From positions 1,736,001 to 1,800,000 of the forward strand of contig VJWN01000006.1 in the NCBI GenBank assembly GCA_007644065.1: DNA of 64,000 bases. Direction: 5' to 3'. Below are positions 9,334-20,403 of this stretch, piece after piece; the stretch's first letter is position 1, and the number at the start of each line of letters is the position of its first letter. The stretch is from Margaritispora aquatica. Its lineage: Eukaryota > Ascomycota > Leotiomycetes > Helotiales > Discinellaceae. The notes beneath the pieces were generated by a model. The model worked only from the letters and a program-made list of their open reading frames with translations, had not been told where the DNA came from and ran no database searches. Both the position numbers and the translations under genes were made by a program.

Positions 9334-12300
9334 TCAAAAAATTAAAAAGCAGTCCATACTTTGATCCTGCACCTGCCAAATCCATGCCCCACCGTTAAGA
9401 CCACCTGGTGGTAAGTTAGTAAAATGTGAACTGGCAATTAGGATCAACATACATCTATCACTAAGTGAGACAAAGCTGTTTTTGCACTCGCTCGTGCCAA
9501 ACGGCCTGGGATATTTGTCTGCGACACATCGAGGATGATCAGTAACGTTTGGTATGACCTTTAGGCGAGTAGTGATGTTTTTTGCATCGTTATCTATTAA
9601 AGATTGCACGTATGCAATTGATTCATTCGGAGAGATAAAATTGATATTGGGTTCTTGATCTTTCATTAGTTGGCTAGGAAGCGCAGAGCATAGTGTTTCG
9701 ATGGTATTGTTGCGAAGTGTTATCATCGCTAAAGTCATTGAGCTCCGAATTCCTAGATAAAAATCAGCAAAGACTTTACAGGGCATGCATCGCTTTCCAA
9801 GTCACTAACCGTAACAGTGGCCACTAACAAAACCTGTCCAAGAAACTTGAGCTGACGATACTGTGCAAGATTAATTCGAATCATCGCACAAGAGGCGAGA
9901 AGTAGGCAAGTCACTTACGAGTTAAAGAAGCTGCTGTACTTGCCACTTTACTTGCTTGCTCGGATTTTATCGTCCCCAAAGAGGAATTCCCAGCAGTAAG
10001 AGACCGAATGAATATGGCGGGGATAATCCCTACCGTAGGATCACGAGCAGGTACGACAGCATCAGGAACCGTAACATCAGGAGTGGTAGCATCAGGAGAG
10101 GCAGAATCCGGAAGGGCCAGACTAGGAGAGACAGGATCAGGAGAAGCTGTAGCAATCACAGATGCTCCGGAGGCTAACGATGCTTGTGATTCTTCATAAG
10201 CCAAGGAGGCTACCGATGCAAGCGCTGGCAAAGAGGCCTTCGGTACATCAACTGTGATAATTGCCAATTCCGAGAAGCCAGCAGCTGGGGCTTCGCATGC
10301 GCTCCCATCTCGCTTTTTTGAACCAGGACTCGAGGCACAAATGCGATAGCCGTTCTCATCTAGAGGATATTCGCCATTCCACACCACCGGTTTCTCTCCA
10401 TTTTCCCCCCCAGAAATGCCCGAACGAAAGCTTGACATCTCTGCGACATATTGTCTAACAGCTAGGCCCCATTTATATTCATCCACAGACGTGGATATAG
10501 TTTCTGCTATAGCTTGGATAGCAGCTCGATGTGTAGGGACTCCGATAAAATACGCGACTAAACCCGAAACGTAAGCAGCAGCTAGAGAGAAAAAAAGTCA
10601 GAATGTACTTGATCATGAGAGTGTTGATTGATAATACCGTGAGAACTCCCGTCTTCTATAATAAAGGCACTACCAAAAGAATTCTTTGCACATCTCACAT
10701 CTTCTCCTGGAGCCCAAACATTGGCCTCAGCAAACCATGGTGCCATTTTCGTATATTTACTGAAACTGGAAATGGTCCCGTCGAGGCCTACTGATCCCAC
10801 TGTTATGATGGGATATACTGTATTCCATACGGAAGGCATTGTACTAATCTAGATCTCATTAGTTTTGAAATGGTCCAAGACTATAAAACCTACACCTCGA
10901 GGATCGTCGTCGTCGTCGTCCTCGTCCTCGTCGCCTTCGTCATGCATATCCTCATCCTCATCATCTATGTCCTCGTCCTCGTCTTCCATGTCCTCATCCT
11001 CGTCGTCCTCCTCGAAATTGCCGGCCGAATTAACAATAACGATACGTGCCTTAGACAATTCTCTAACGATCTTCCAATATTCGTAATCTTCACTATTAAC
11101 TGAAGGGTATGGACCTTTTGCTTGAAGATGATCTGTGCTGGCTGTGACAGAGTTAGAGAGTGAAATCACCGCACGACCTTCTAGACCTTTGGATCGCACG
11201 TCGCGAAGAACTTTAGCTAAGCCATCTACTAGAGCCTCTGTATTTGGAAGAGCGCTGCTCCCGTACCCCGCTTCTTTCTCTTCCTCAGATAATTTGGGCT
11301 CTGGAAGTCTGACGATGGTCACCCGAGCCCTTTTCGATATCCCATAAGTAGGTCCTACTGATAGTGACATCATACACTGTGGAGGTTATTCAGGTATTGA
11401 GATATCGAGGTATTTAAAAATCCTTACCGTACCGTGGTCCGCCAATCTGTTCTCATTCTTAAGTCCATCTACATAGATATATGGACCAGGTGGATTGTCT
11501 GCTTTAAGCGCACTACCCGCCCAAATCCATGACGGCTCAGAATGCTGATCACGGTATTCCTATCTTGTTTAGTGTTATCACAGTGCCAAAGAAGCAGCAA
11601 ACTCACATAGTTGAAAATGTTAGCACCCATATCAACAGAGTAGACCATAGCATATCCATCTTCTTCTTCACTAAAGGAAAAGGTCGAACACCAACCGAGG
11701 AGAATTCCGGCTGGCTGTGAAATCATCTTGAGAGTATCGCCCGCATTTGATTGATCAATGATGTCACCTACAGCTCGCTTGGAAGACTTGGCTTGAGTGT
11801 TTGAGGTATCATAAAAATTAACGTTGGTGGGTAGTTGGCTAGAGGTTGTGATATTGATTTCGCTTTCAATATCTGGCCGGCGAGGACGTGGTCTTGCAAC
11901 AGAATTTAGATTACTTCTTCTTTTCCTAGGTATGCGTATGGATCCGACCTATTTAACTGAATGTGAATCTTGGTCGGCGAGGCGGAGGTTGGAACAACTT
12001 ACGGCAGGATGTTTTAGGAACGTCTCTCTCTGATCTCGAGTAAGCCATTGAGTCCAGAAATAGTACTGTCCTGGACTATCAACAGTCCAAAGAGTTGTCT
12101 GATTTGTTTGTTCATTGAGAATTCTGTGAAAGTCATCTAAGATCGCAATATCAGCATCGCTAGCAGTAATATGATACAATACTGGAGTTTCTGATGCAGT
12201 TGCTTTTGTCGTAGAGGCTGTGGTTCTGGGAGGCTGTTAGCAAAAAAGTGAACTGCTATCGGATGTACCGCTTCAAAGCTCATCAACTCAAAGGATGAAG

Positions 12301-14760
12301 AAAAATACCCACTTAGTGACTGCAGTTGCTGAACAAGCAGTGATCAACTCACACGTCGTCGATGTAAGCGTTACCGTGATCAGAGTCGGTGAAGCTTGTC
12401 TTGGACCAACATTGCGGCGGCGAGCTACAGTATTGACCGAGACAGCAAGAAATACTGAGCAGGAAGATATCGTCGTCTCCTCGCATGAACTAGACGATGT
12501 TCGGCTTGACTTCTCTTCACTTTTGCTAGAAAGCTCGCTACTTTTGTTGTCGTCTTTGTTGTTTTCGCCTCCCCCTCCACCGCCTCCGCCGCCTAAGACA
12601 AATCAATTTTACTTCCAATGCTTCGTGCAACTTGACGGATGACCTACCACCCCCTCCACCTCCTCCGCCACCTCCTGAATAATTAGCCAAATTCGACTTA
12701 CTACTCAAAACTAATTGGCACTTACCTCCGCCGCTGCCACCTCCTATTAATGTCTATTAGTCAAATGCCTGTGAACATGAACTGAGGGTGGATTACCTCC
12801 ACCTCCACCTCCACCTCCACCTCCTGATGAAATATGTCAGTACAATGATTATGATTTTGCGACCTCAAGGTAGGTTTTACCTCCTCCTCCTCCTCCGCCA
12901 CCTCCACCCCCTATCATGTGTTAGTTAACCGCATCAAGTGTGATGTATTGGATGAATTATCGTGTACCTCCCCCACCTCCTCCTCCACCGCCGCCACCAC
13001 CACCTCCACCGATTACGACCGGTACTATGACAACAGAATCATCTGTCTTTGTTGCTGCTGGAGTAATAGTGATGGTAAAAGGATTGCCACTGGCATCTAC
13101 TCCGGTAGACATTAGTGTGGTGAGCTGAAGTGTGGATTGACTGGTAGCTTCCAAGGAGGCAGTAACAGTGAGGCTAAATGATGGCGGCTGTGTATGAGTC
13201 GAGAACTGCGTGGTTGAGGATGAGAAATGGAATATTTCTTCACTTGGGGTCGCTGGAGTTACTGAAGGCGTGACAGAGCCGAGAATGACGGTTGGCATGG
13301 GGCCGTTTGGGGAAACGAAAATTGAAGAATTGGACGATGGTCCCTCAATAGGTGAACTGGACACAGTCGTAGTAATATTGATTGGCGAGACAGTTCTGGT
13401 TGTGGTGACATTCGTACTACTTTCAGCAGTATACGTCGTTGAGGCATTGACAAAAGACAGGATCTCCGAGCCTGGATTAACGTTGCGTGTGGAAAGCGAA
13501 GAAGTGACGCGAAATATACTCAAGGTAGTGATTTGTTGCACTTTGTCCGAAGCGACCAAAGTCAAGGAAGACAAAATGTCTAATCCCGAAGACGAGTTTG
13601 CACCTATGATTTGAATGATGCTTGACACACTACTTCCATTACTGTCATTCGAGGTAATTGTGACCGATGCTTGGCCCTCATTTATAATGGGACGAGCTGA
13701 CGAGGAGAGCAGTGGCATGAATGTCGCTTGAGTTGAAGTGCTTACTGGGGCACTCTGATTGTCTGTTGAGTTGAAAACCAAAAGTCCTGGAGTCGTGCTA
13801 ATGGTGCTGCTTGCTGACGTTTTTGGGAGTGTGACGATGATGACTGTGGTCACCGCCAAAGTGTTAGACAAAGGGGACACGTTCTGTAAGACTACAGTAG
13901 CAGAGTCCTTTTGTGAGGCAGTCGTAATAGTGAGAGCTGAGTTAGCAGCATCGAATCCATTATCTTGTGTTGGTGATGTGGTCGGAAATAACCTCTCTGC
14001 TGGTCGAATGCCTTGGCTCTCGATGAGTACTGTCCGGAAAGAGGCTGTTTCGTTGATGATCATGAGTTTCGAACTTGCTGACAAGCTTCCCACTGATGAT
14101 GTCAAGACTGTTACATCGATTGGTGTTTGGGTTAATGCTGATTCGGGAACGAAACTTGGGGAACTGCTAGAGGAAATAGGTAACACAGAAGTTACACCAG
14201 AAACCATACCCCAAGCTACCAAAATCAGTATACGATCATATTTCCCTCGCTTCCATCAGACATATATATAAAAGGCCCTAAAAATGAAGAAACAAGGACT
14301 CACAAAAAGTCTTCCCCGTCTCCAAGAAAGTTGTGCCTCCAACATTCTCGCTTGGGAAACCTTCACAGTTCCCGGTAATACACGCACATGCGGAATTGAG
14401 ACGCGAGAACACGCCATCACTAACACTGCACTGTGTCGCCCAAGCAGGAAGACTGGCCGTGGTTGGACCAGCTGCGAAAGATGAGCAGAATTGGGTGGGA
14501 TCAGGATTGGCAGATTTCAAGGCTTGGATGCAGGCGTCTTTGTCTTTGTTGCAATGACGAACGGAGCATGAGGCGATGCGGGAGGCAGAGTTAAAGCTGG
14601 AGCTGGCAACTAATGTCGGAGAGGAAATCGGGATTGAATCGCTAGATTGATCTATTTTCGAGGTTGTGGAATTCGCGCCATCGGAATTCAGAGTATCAGC
14701 AATTGAAGGTGTGGCATGATGGCAAAGAAAAAAAACTGCATAGAAGACGAGAAGAAGCAT
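9334..14760 (-). CDS. Large secreted subtilase-like (S8) protein with polyglycine linker, 16 exons
   Basis: Exons: 14304-14760, 12968-14215, 12881-12910, 12797-12823, 12726-12743, 12648-12674, 12309-12592, 12003-12233, 11607-11948, 11428-11559, 10894-11376, 10638-10848, 9919-10581, 9810-9860, 9453-9752, 9334-9404. All phases close, giving 4575 nt and 1524 aa. Order: signal peptide (1-21); Cys-rich segment (65-132, ending SACACITGNC); Ser/Thr-rich stalk (about 155-550); polyglycine with one Ser (555-611); a TCELITACSATAVT motif; spacer; S8 domain; Ser/Ala/Pro-rich region; Cys-containing C-terminal domain. The triad is visible: Asp880 (YSVDMGA), His930 (DHGT), oxyanion Asn1052 (NSAGN) and Ser1162 (DGSSHAAAYVSG), so it may be active. 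SGTS is replaced by DGSS, and a 37-residue acidic insert follows Asn1052. It may act at the cell wall. Substrate unknown; the assembly needs cDNA. Confidence 0.84.
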
Positions 14761-15550
14761 CGCTGTGCTCGCAGTTGCATGGAAGAAATTCGATAGAGAT
14801 ATATGTAGTCAGAATTGAATGAAATTGCCCGGTTGGATGACTCTGATGCAATTACTGCTTCGATCGAGGTAGCGAAGACCTTTATACAAACCAAGAATCT
14901 ACCCAAAGATTGAAAGTTTCTCTATCTCTCAGTCTCATGAAAAAGCTCCTTTCCCTCACTCTTTCTCGTTTCTCAAATCCCAGCCGCACTTCCCAATTCC
15001 CGCTTCTCATGCACGAAACTCGTGTCGTCGAGATGATGCCAAGCATCTTCCTGCTTTGAAACAAGTCAAACTGCATAAGATGCATCTCCGGGAAATGGCG
15101 AAGAAAAACCGACGTTATCTCGTGTTTCTCGGGAACCAAAAACTAACATACACTCGTCACTTGACATCGACCAAACGGTCAAGAGAAAGTACAGACTCTA
15201 TTTTGCAAAGCGAGTTTCAGAGTCAGTGGTTGACTGTTAGGTCGGGAGAGTGGTGGGCGTTGAGTAAGGAGCTTGATCGCTTCGGATGCATTGTAGGAGT
15301 AAAGTGAGTCGAGCGAGTTTTATGAGTGGGCACTTGCCATCACTTGAAGCGTATAAATTGAGCTCAAAAATAGTAGTCGCAAGTGTCTCTTCATGTGCAT
15401 ATAGTCTTGTCTCCATATTTATAGCAGGCCAGCCATGTATATGTATGAATTTACACTCTACATCTGTGTTCTATAGCTATCTATCTACAGACCCATTCGT
15501 TGAATGCAGTCCGGTATCATCGTCATATCTCATGCAATTTCATCAATTAA
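14761..15550. other. Intergenic region upstream of the subtilase gene
   Basis: Promoter-side DNA of the subtilase gene and 3' flank of the lipase gene. The frame at 14882-15139 has no recognisable features and is not called. Confidence 0.55.
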
Positions 15551-18500
15551 TCACGCCATAGGAACAGTACTCCCCTTCTTTCCCACCTCAGTAGCAGGTT
15601 CAGCGGTCTTTGAATCCTGAATTTCCAATGCACCAAGACCAACACCCATACCAGCTGCCTCACCACTCAGTACCTTCGCAGCAGCAGCATCACTGTCAAC
15701 TTGCACCTGCTGATCCTGCCTATCCTTAGTGTCATCCACAGACAAGACCTCGCTTTCCGTCGCAACACTAGCCCTGGGACTCAACCCTGCAGTCAAACCA
15801 GGCGACGAATCTGACACCGATGCTACCTTCTTCCCGAATGACAAGAAACTCTCAATCTCAGCCTTATCTGTTCCTTGTGGACTACCACTATTCCTCTTTC
15901 CTGCGATCGCTTCCGTCCAATTCCACCCGCTCGCCGCTACTGACTCTTTATTTTGTTGTGGGATGACTGTCGGTCCTGATTCTGGGTCATCGCTATCTAT
16001 CTCGCTGTCTAACCAATCACGATCACTCCATGCTGTCTCACTATCGTGACGATCATATTGTGGCCTCAGAGCACTTGGGATACCAAGATGATGGCTAGTG
16101 TTGCTCTCGTTAAGTGCCTTGGCTAAACTTGAGGATTTGGAGGATGCAGGGAGGCTCGGTACGGCATCGGTAGCCTCACGGACTTCAGAATTGGTCCTGT
16201 CGTCCTTGTTGAGCATCTTTCTCTCGCGGTCTGCTTCGTCATTGTTTGTTTCCTGACCGTCTTTACCCGTGGCTTCGCTGGTATCTTTGGCGTTCTCTTG
16301 GGATCCTTCATCGTCATCACGCGTATTAGCTGATGCTGAATCGCTGAAGTGAGTATCACAGAGGTGCTTGACTACTGGCCAGCCATAAGCGTTGGCGAAC
16401 ATTCGTCGAACGATCATGTTGTTGTGAGCATCTGGCTCTAAGCGAACGAGCACTTTGCGCCAAGAGAGGTCACGATGATAGGCTCGCGCAATTTTCTCTT
16501 CAACCTTCATTGCACTACCATCGATAATTTCGTTAGGATCCTTGTTAGGATTTGTGTGTTTCGTATCATCGTAGTCTTTGGCCGATAAATTTGAACCTTC
16601 GTGCCTAACACTAATATGAGCGAGGTCTGAGCTGGATGAGCCAGTAAAAGATGACCCTCTTCGGCGCAGCACGGAGCTGGTTGGTCTTTTCCTTAATGGT
16701 GGAGGTGGTATGTCTTCTGGGTGATAAACTCTATCGTGAAAAATAGTTCTAGGTCTAGACGAGGGATCAATAAGAAACGAGACAGAAGGAAGTGGTGGTT
16801 TTAGAAGATCTCCGGCTGATTCGAAAAAGGTTGTCTTAGGAGGAGCAGACATATTCTCAGGATCATCGTGCTCTGCGTCACCAGTTGAGGCTTTGTTACG
16901 AGTCTTGTGGGAAGAAGAAGGCGTCTTCGAAATTGATGAAGAGGAAGAAGATTCTCCGCTAGGAACTCTCAAGGTTTGGCTGCGTTTGTATATCTTGGAA
17001 GGTTTGGGATTTTGTACTGGTTCCACAGGGGTAGGCGTGAAGAATTTCATGATAGTCGCCAACGGACCCTCCTCCTTTGGTTTCTGAACCTGTCCTATTA
17101 CTGGATGAGTATTTGTGCTGGAAGAAATTGGTGCATTCTCTTCAGCGCTCTTCAAGCTGTGTGCATCATCTTCTGCTGTAGCATATGGCGACGGCTGCGG
17201 GACATCATCCCCATGACCCTGTGCCGTAGATATGGCAGCATCGGTCTCCGCTTCGCTGCCATTCTCAGAGAAGGTCCTCCTCATTGGCGAGCCTGAATTA
17301 GCACCCGTCAGTTCTGCCCATCCCCAGTTGGCGATTGTCCCGACAAGGCCATTCTCTCGCCTCGCTTTCTCAACACGACCTAATCCTTGCCAATCCAAGA
17401 ACAACAAACAGCTCGTCCTGAGTGGAACAACTCCATCATTGACAACATTTGAGTAGACTGTCCTATTTCTAAATTTCTTCAGGACAACATGCGCTGGTCC
17501 GGTAGGCAGGATCCGAAGCAAAGGTTTCGATTCTGGAGCAGCTTCACCATCAGCCTTTTTTGTACCTTCGCTCATGCTGCTGACGATTGCACCCCATCCG
17601 CTACGAGCAATAGTTGGAGCTCGCCAAGTAAGCCCAAGATCTTGACCTGTCCGACCAACAAGGCCAAAATCTAAAGCAAACTTGACATACAGCGGATTCT
17701 CGTTGCTAAGACCAAGAAAGGGTGAAGCAAGCGAGATGAAGTTGATAGGTTTAATACGATCAAAGAACTCAGGCGAATGCTTCTGAATATATGCAACTGC
17801 GTACATTTGAGTGAGACCACCAAGCGAGTGAGCTATAAAGCTGATGCTAGTTATTTTGTATGGTAATCGCCTGTCATGATAAGGCGCTTTCACGATAGAG
17901 CTGTTGTGGTGTGTCGGATCACCTTCAGAGGCGGATATCGAAGGCCTTACAGCATGGGACAGAGCATCAGTTGCAGACTTCTTGGTAACTGGTTTGAACG
18001 GTTGATCAGGATAAGTCATTGCCAAGACGTATCTCGCTAATCGTTTCCCTAGGTACTTGATACCACGCTCTGTTCGCACTGCGTTTCCTGAAAATCCTCT
18101 GACAATGACCTCTTCGTCATCCTCCTCTTCATCTATGTTTTCTTCGGCCACCTGCTTTGGATGCTTAGTCTCGCCATCTTCATTTGTTCGTCTATCGCCA
18201 TTATATTCTTCATGACTCTTCCCTGCCTTAGATGCCTGTGCCGCCTCGTCTTCTCTGCGTTTCGCTCTTCTCGCTTTTGCATCTATCTTAGCTTGTTTTG
18301 CTGCAGCATCAATACTTTCCTTCATGAATAGCATATCTGCACCTAAGTTGCTGTGCAACCCGTGCGTGAGCACCACCAGATGAACTTTCTTTTGCCGCTT
18401 TGGCTTATGCTGTACTACCTCCGGATCCTTGGAGCTACTGCTTGGAGCCTTTCCAGTATGCGATGAATGGTTACCCTGCGCAACACTCTCATCATCCTCC

Positions 18501-19171
18501 CATTCTGGCATTTTAGGTGTATTCCAGAGACTGGCGGTATCATCTACCCTCACCTTTATCGCCCGACTGTACACGCCTTTCGGCTGAGCACTGTGTCGTC
18601 CTTCTTTGGCCCCATGACTCTGCTGATGATCACTGACTTGGCCTGGAGCTGGCGCAGAGTTCCCACCTGTTAGGGTTGTCGCAAATCCCATGTTCAAGCT
18701 CTTTTCATCTCTAGCCAAAAACAATTCATAGTGTACAGCAGCGCTAGTCGAGAATATGACCTGACTGGCAACCTCAACAATCCAGCTCACACTCTTCACA
18801 TCGTCATCTCCTCCGGGGGAGCGTCCATGTCTGTCTGCTTTCCCAGCAGTCTTGCGAACTTCCTCTGGCACAGCTAAGTGTGCTGTAAAGCTTCCTCCAG
18901 CCTTGAGCTGTGGTTCAAACTCCGGCACTCCATATGTTCGTGGATCGCAGAACTTCTCATTGGGAGAAAAGGAAGCCGGATATGCCGCTGTGTATAATGT
19001 ATATGGTCCATGGACAAAGGCAGCACGGAGTGCTATGGCGGATGTATTCTTGATCTTGAGAAACAGATAAGGCGGAGAAGGCAGTATTCGATCATGAGCT
19101 GGTGTATAAGTTATGGTATAGCGGACGACCTCGCCGATCTTGACGCTCCCACCCTGATGTAAGAGGAGCAT
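15551..19171 (-). CDS. Putative lipase/serine esterase, DUF676 family (ROG1-like), 1206 aa
   Basis: A single 3.6-kb exon with ATG at 19171. The N-terminal ~180 residues resemble the beta-sandwich-like region of fungal ROG1-type lipases (GEVVRYTITYTP). The alpha/beta-hydrolase core starts at KVHLVVLTHGLHSNLGAD. It carries the nucleophile elbow FIAHSLGGLTQ, the later acid segment VVNDGVVPLRTS and a His-containing segment (EPDAHNNMIVRRMFANAYGW then PVVKHLCDTHF). Yeast ROG1 is a monoacylglycerol lipase tied to lipid metabolism; related YDL109C is less defined. Low-complexity acidic and Ser-rich inserts and a long disordered C-terminus explain the size. No signal peptide is seen, so an intracellular or lipid-droplet role is likely (inference). 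An intact triad suggests an active enzyme. Confidence 0.88.
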   Translation of the reverse strand: MLLLHQGGSVKIGEVVRYTITYTPAHDRILPSPPYLFLKIKNTSAIALRAAFVHGPYTLYTAAYPASFSPNEKFCDPRTYGVPEFEPQLKAGGSFTAHLAVPEEVRKTAGKADRHGRSPGGDDDVKSVSWIVEVASQVIFSTSAAVHYELFLARDEKSLNMGFATTLTGGNSAPAPGQVSDHQQSHGAKEGRHSAQPKGVYSRAIKVRVDDTASLWNTPKMPEWEDDESVAQGNHSSHTGKAPSSSSKDPEVVQHKPKRQKKVHLVVLTHGLHSNLGADMLFMKESIDAAAKQAKIDAKARRAKRREDEAAQASKAGKSHEEYNGDRRTNEDGETKHPKQVAEENIDEEEDDEEVIVRGFSGNAVRTERGIKYLGKRLARYVLAMTYPDQPFKPVTKKSATDALSHAVRPSISASEGDPTHHNSSIVKAPYHDRRLPYKITSISFIAHSLGGLTQMYAVAYIQKHSPEFFDRIKPINFISLASPFLGLSNENPLYVKFALDFGLVGRTGQDLGLTWRAPTIARSGWGAIVSSMSEGTKKADGEAAPESKPLLRILPTGPAHVVLKKFRNRTVYSNVVNDGVVPLRTSCLLFLDWQGLGRVEKARRENGLVGTIANWGWAELTGANSGSPMRRTFSENGSEAETDAAISTAQGHGDDVPQPSPYATAEDDAHSLKSAEENAPISSSTNTHPVIGQVQKPKEEGPLATIMKFFTPTPVEPVQNPKPSKIYKRSQTLRVPSGESSSSSSISKTPSSSHKTRNKASTGDAEHDDPENMSAPPKTTFFESAGDLLKPPLPSVSFLIDPSSRPRTIFHDRVYHPEDIPPPPLRKRPTSSVLRRRGSSFTGSSSSDLAHISVRHEGSNLSAKDYDDTKHTNPNKDPNEIIDGSAMKVEEKIARAYHRDLSWRKVLVRLEPDAHNNMIVRRMFANAYGWPVVKHLCDTHFSDSASANTRDDDEGSQENAKDTSEATGKDGQETNNDEADRERKMLNKDDRTNSEVREATDAVPSLPASSKSSSLAKALNESNTSHHLGIPSALRPQYDRHDSETAWSDRDWLDSEIDSDDPESGPTVIPQQNKESVAASGWNWTEAIAGKRNSGSPQGTDKAEIESFLSFGKKVASVSDSSPGLTAGLSPRASVATESEVLSVDDTKDRQDQQVQVDSDAAAAKVLSGEAAGMGVGLGALEIQDSKTAEPATEVGKKGSTVPMA

Positions 19172-20403
19172 CTTGTGCTCGTGGATTCGTGGAAAATCGT
19201 AAGTAGTGGAGTTCTATGTACAACGGTAAAGGAATCCACGGATGTTATGGATGCATATTGAAGCTCGACGAGTCGCGGCAGATATGAGAGATCTGCTGTA
19301 CAATCATGAAAAAAGCATCTCCGAGTGCTAGATTTATGTACAGTAACTCTTGAATCGTATGAGTTGCAAAGTTGCACCTAATGATGCAAATAAACAGTTG
19401 CACGCGCTCAACTTGGAGATATTCTTGGCTGGGTCGGGCGTTGTATCCCGGGTTCCGAACCACGTCAAACAAAAATGACGATGTGGTGTTCAGGCATGGT
19501 CAAAGAGAAGTGTGGCTGAAGGCGTATTCGTATTCATGCCACAAGCATATCAGAACGAAAAGAAACATCGGATTCGTTCCATTTAGGTTTTTCTTCATTT
19601 TTGAGCTATTAGAGTGAAGCCTTGCTGACCTAGGAATGGGTTCATCAGCATTTCTTGACGGAGCTAGATTGCCTAAATACTTAGGAAAGGTACTTAAGGT
19701 ACCCCACACCTTACTCAGCCGAGCTTTAGCCGAAGGTTATCCACTGAGAGTAATGAAATCTATTAATCTATCGATCCATCAGTTCCTCAAGCTAACTCAC
19801 CCGCTTTCTAGTGCAAATTTTCAAAGCTCTAACTATACTTCACAATCTTTCAGTTTCTCTTAGAACGATACTTTTGACAGATTTCTCTAACGGCAAGTGC
19901 TGTAATGGACACAAGTTGAACCTCCTACACGGAGTTGTGAGGCATGAATGCAATCCGAGATATGACAAGTTATAATTGGTATTGAAGAGAAGGCTCTAGA
20001 GTTCAGGAAGAAGGAGAAGAAGAGATTGTAAGTCTATAGGCACCATTATATGCTTTTAAACGTCTTTTGGAGCGCGCAGAAGCTTATTTGGTCTCACTAC
20101 ATTTCCTCTCGGGGCATATTCAAATTAAATCGGATCGGCTGGGCTGACATCTCAAAGGTGAATAAGAATTCCTCGAGCTGATATTATCGTAGTTGACTCT
20201 TGTTTCGAGCTCCTAGGCTCTTTTGAGGCCTAACTTGGGAAGCTAAAAATTTCGAATGCACAGTTCGCTTTTTACTCGCAGCTATGCACAATGCACTTCT
20301 GTACAAATACGTGCTTTTTATTTACACCAATATCAGAGATGAAGTTCTTTGCTATAATCGTTTCTATATCCTTATGGTCTGACACCAAAAGTCGACATTC
20401 CCT
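19172..20403. other. Intergenic region
   Basis: 1.2 kb between the lipase start and the esterase stop (both minus strand). Only short frames without motifs occur. It contains the lipase promoter. Confidence 0.6.

Noticed and set aside
10865..11103. Plus-strand Ser-rich and Val-rich frames over the acidic repeat
   Set aside because: They are antisense to the Asp/Glu codon run of the subtilase gene, whose frame has conserved catalytic motifs on both sides.
12940..13614. Plus-strand Pro-rich and Val/Glu-rich frames
   Set aside because: Antisense to the polyGly and Ser/Thr stalk of the subtilase gene.
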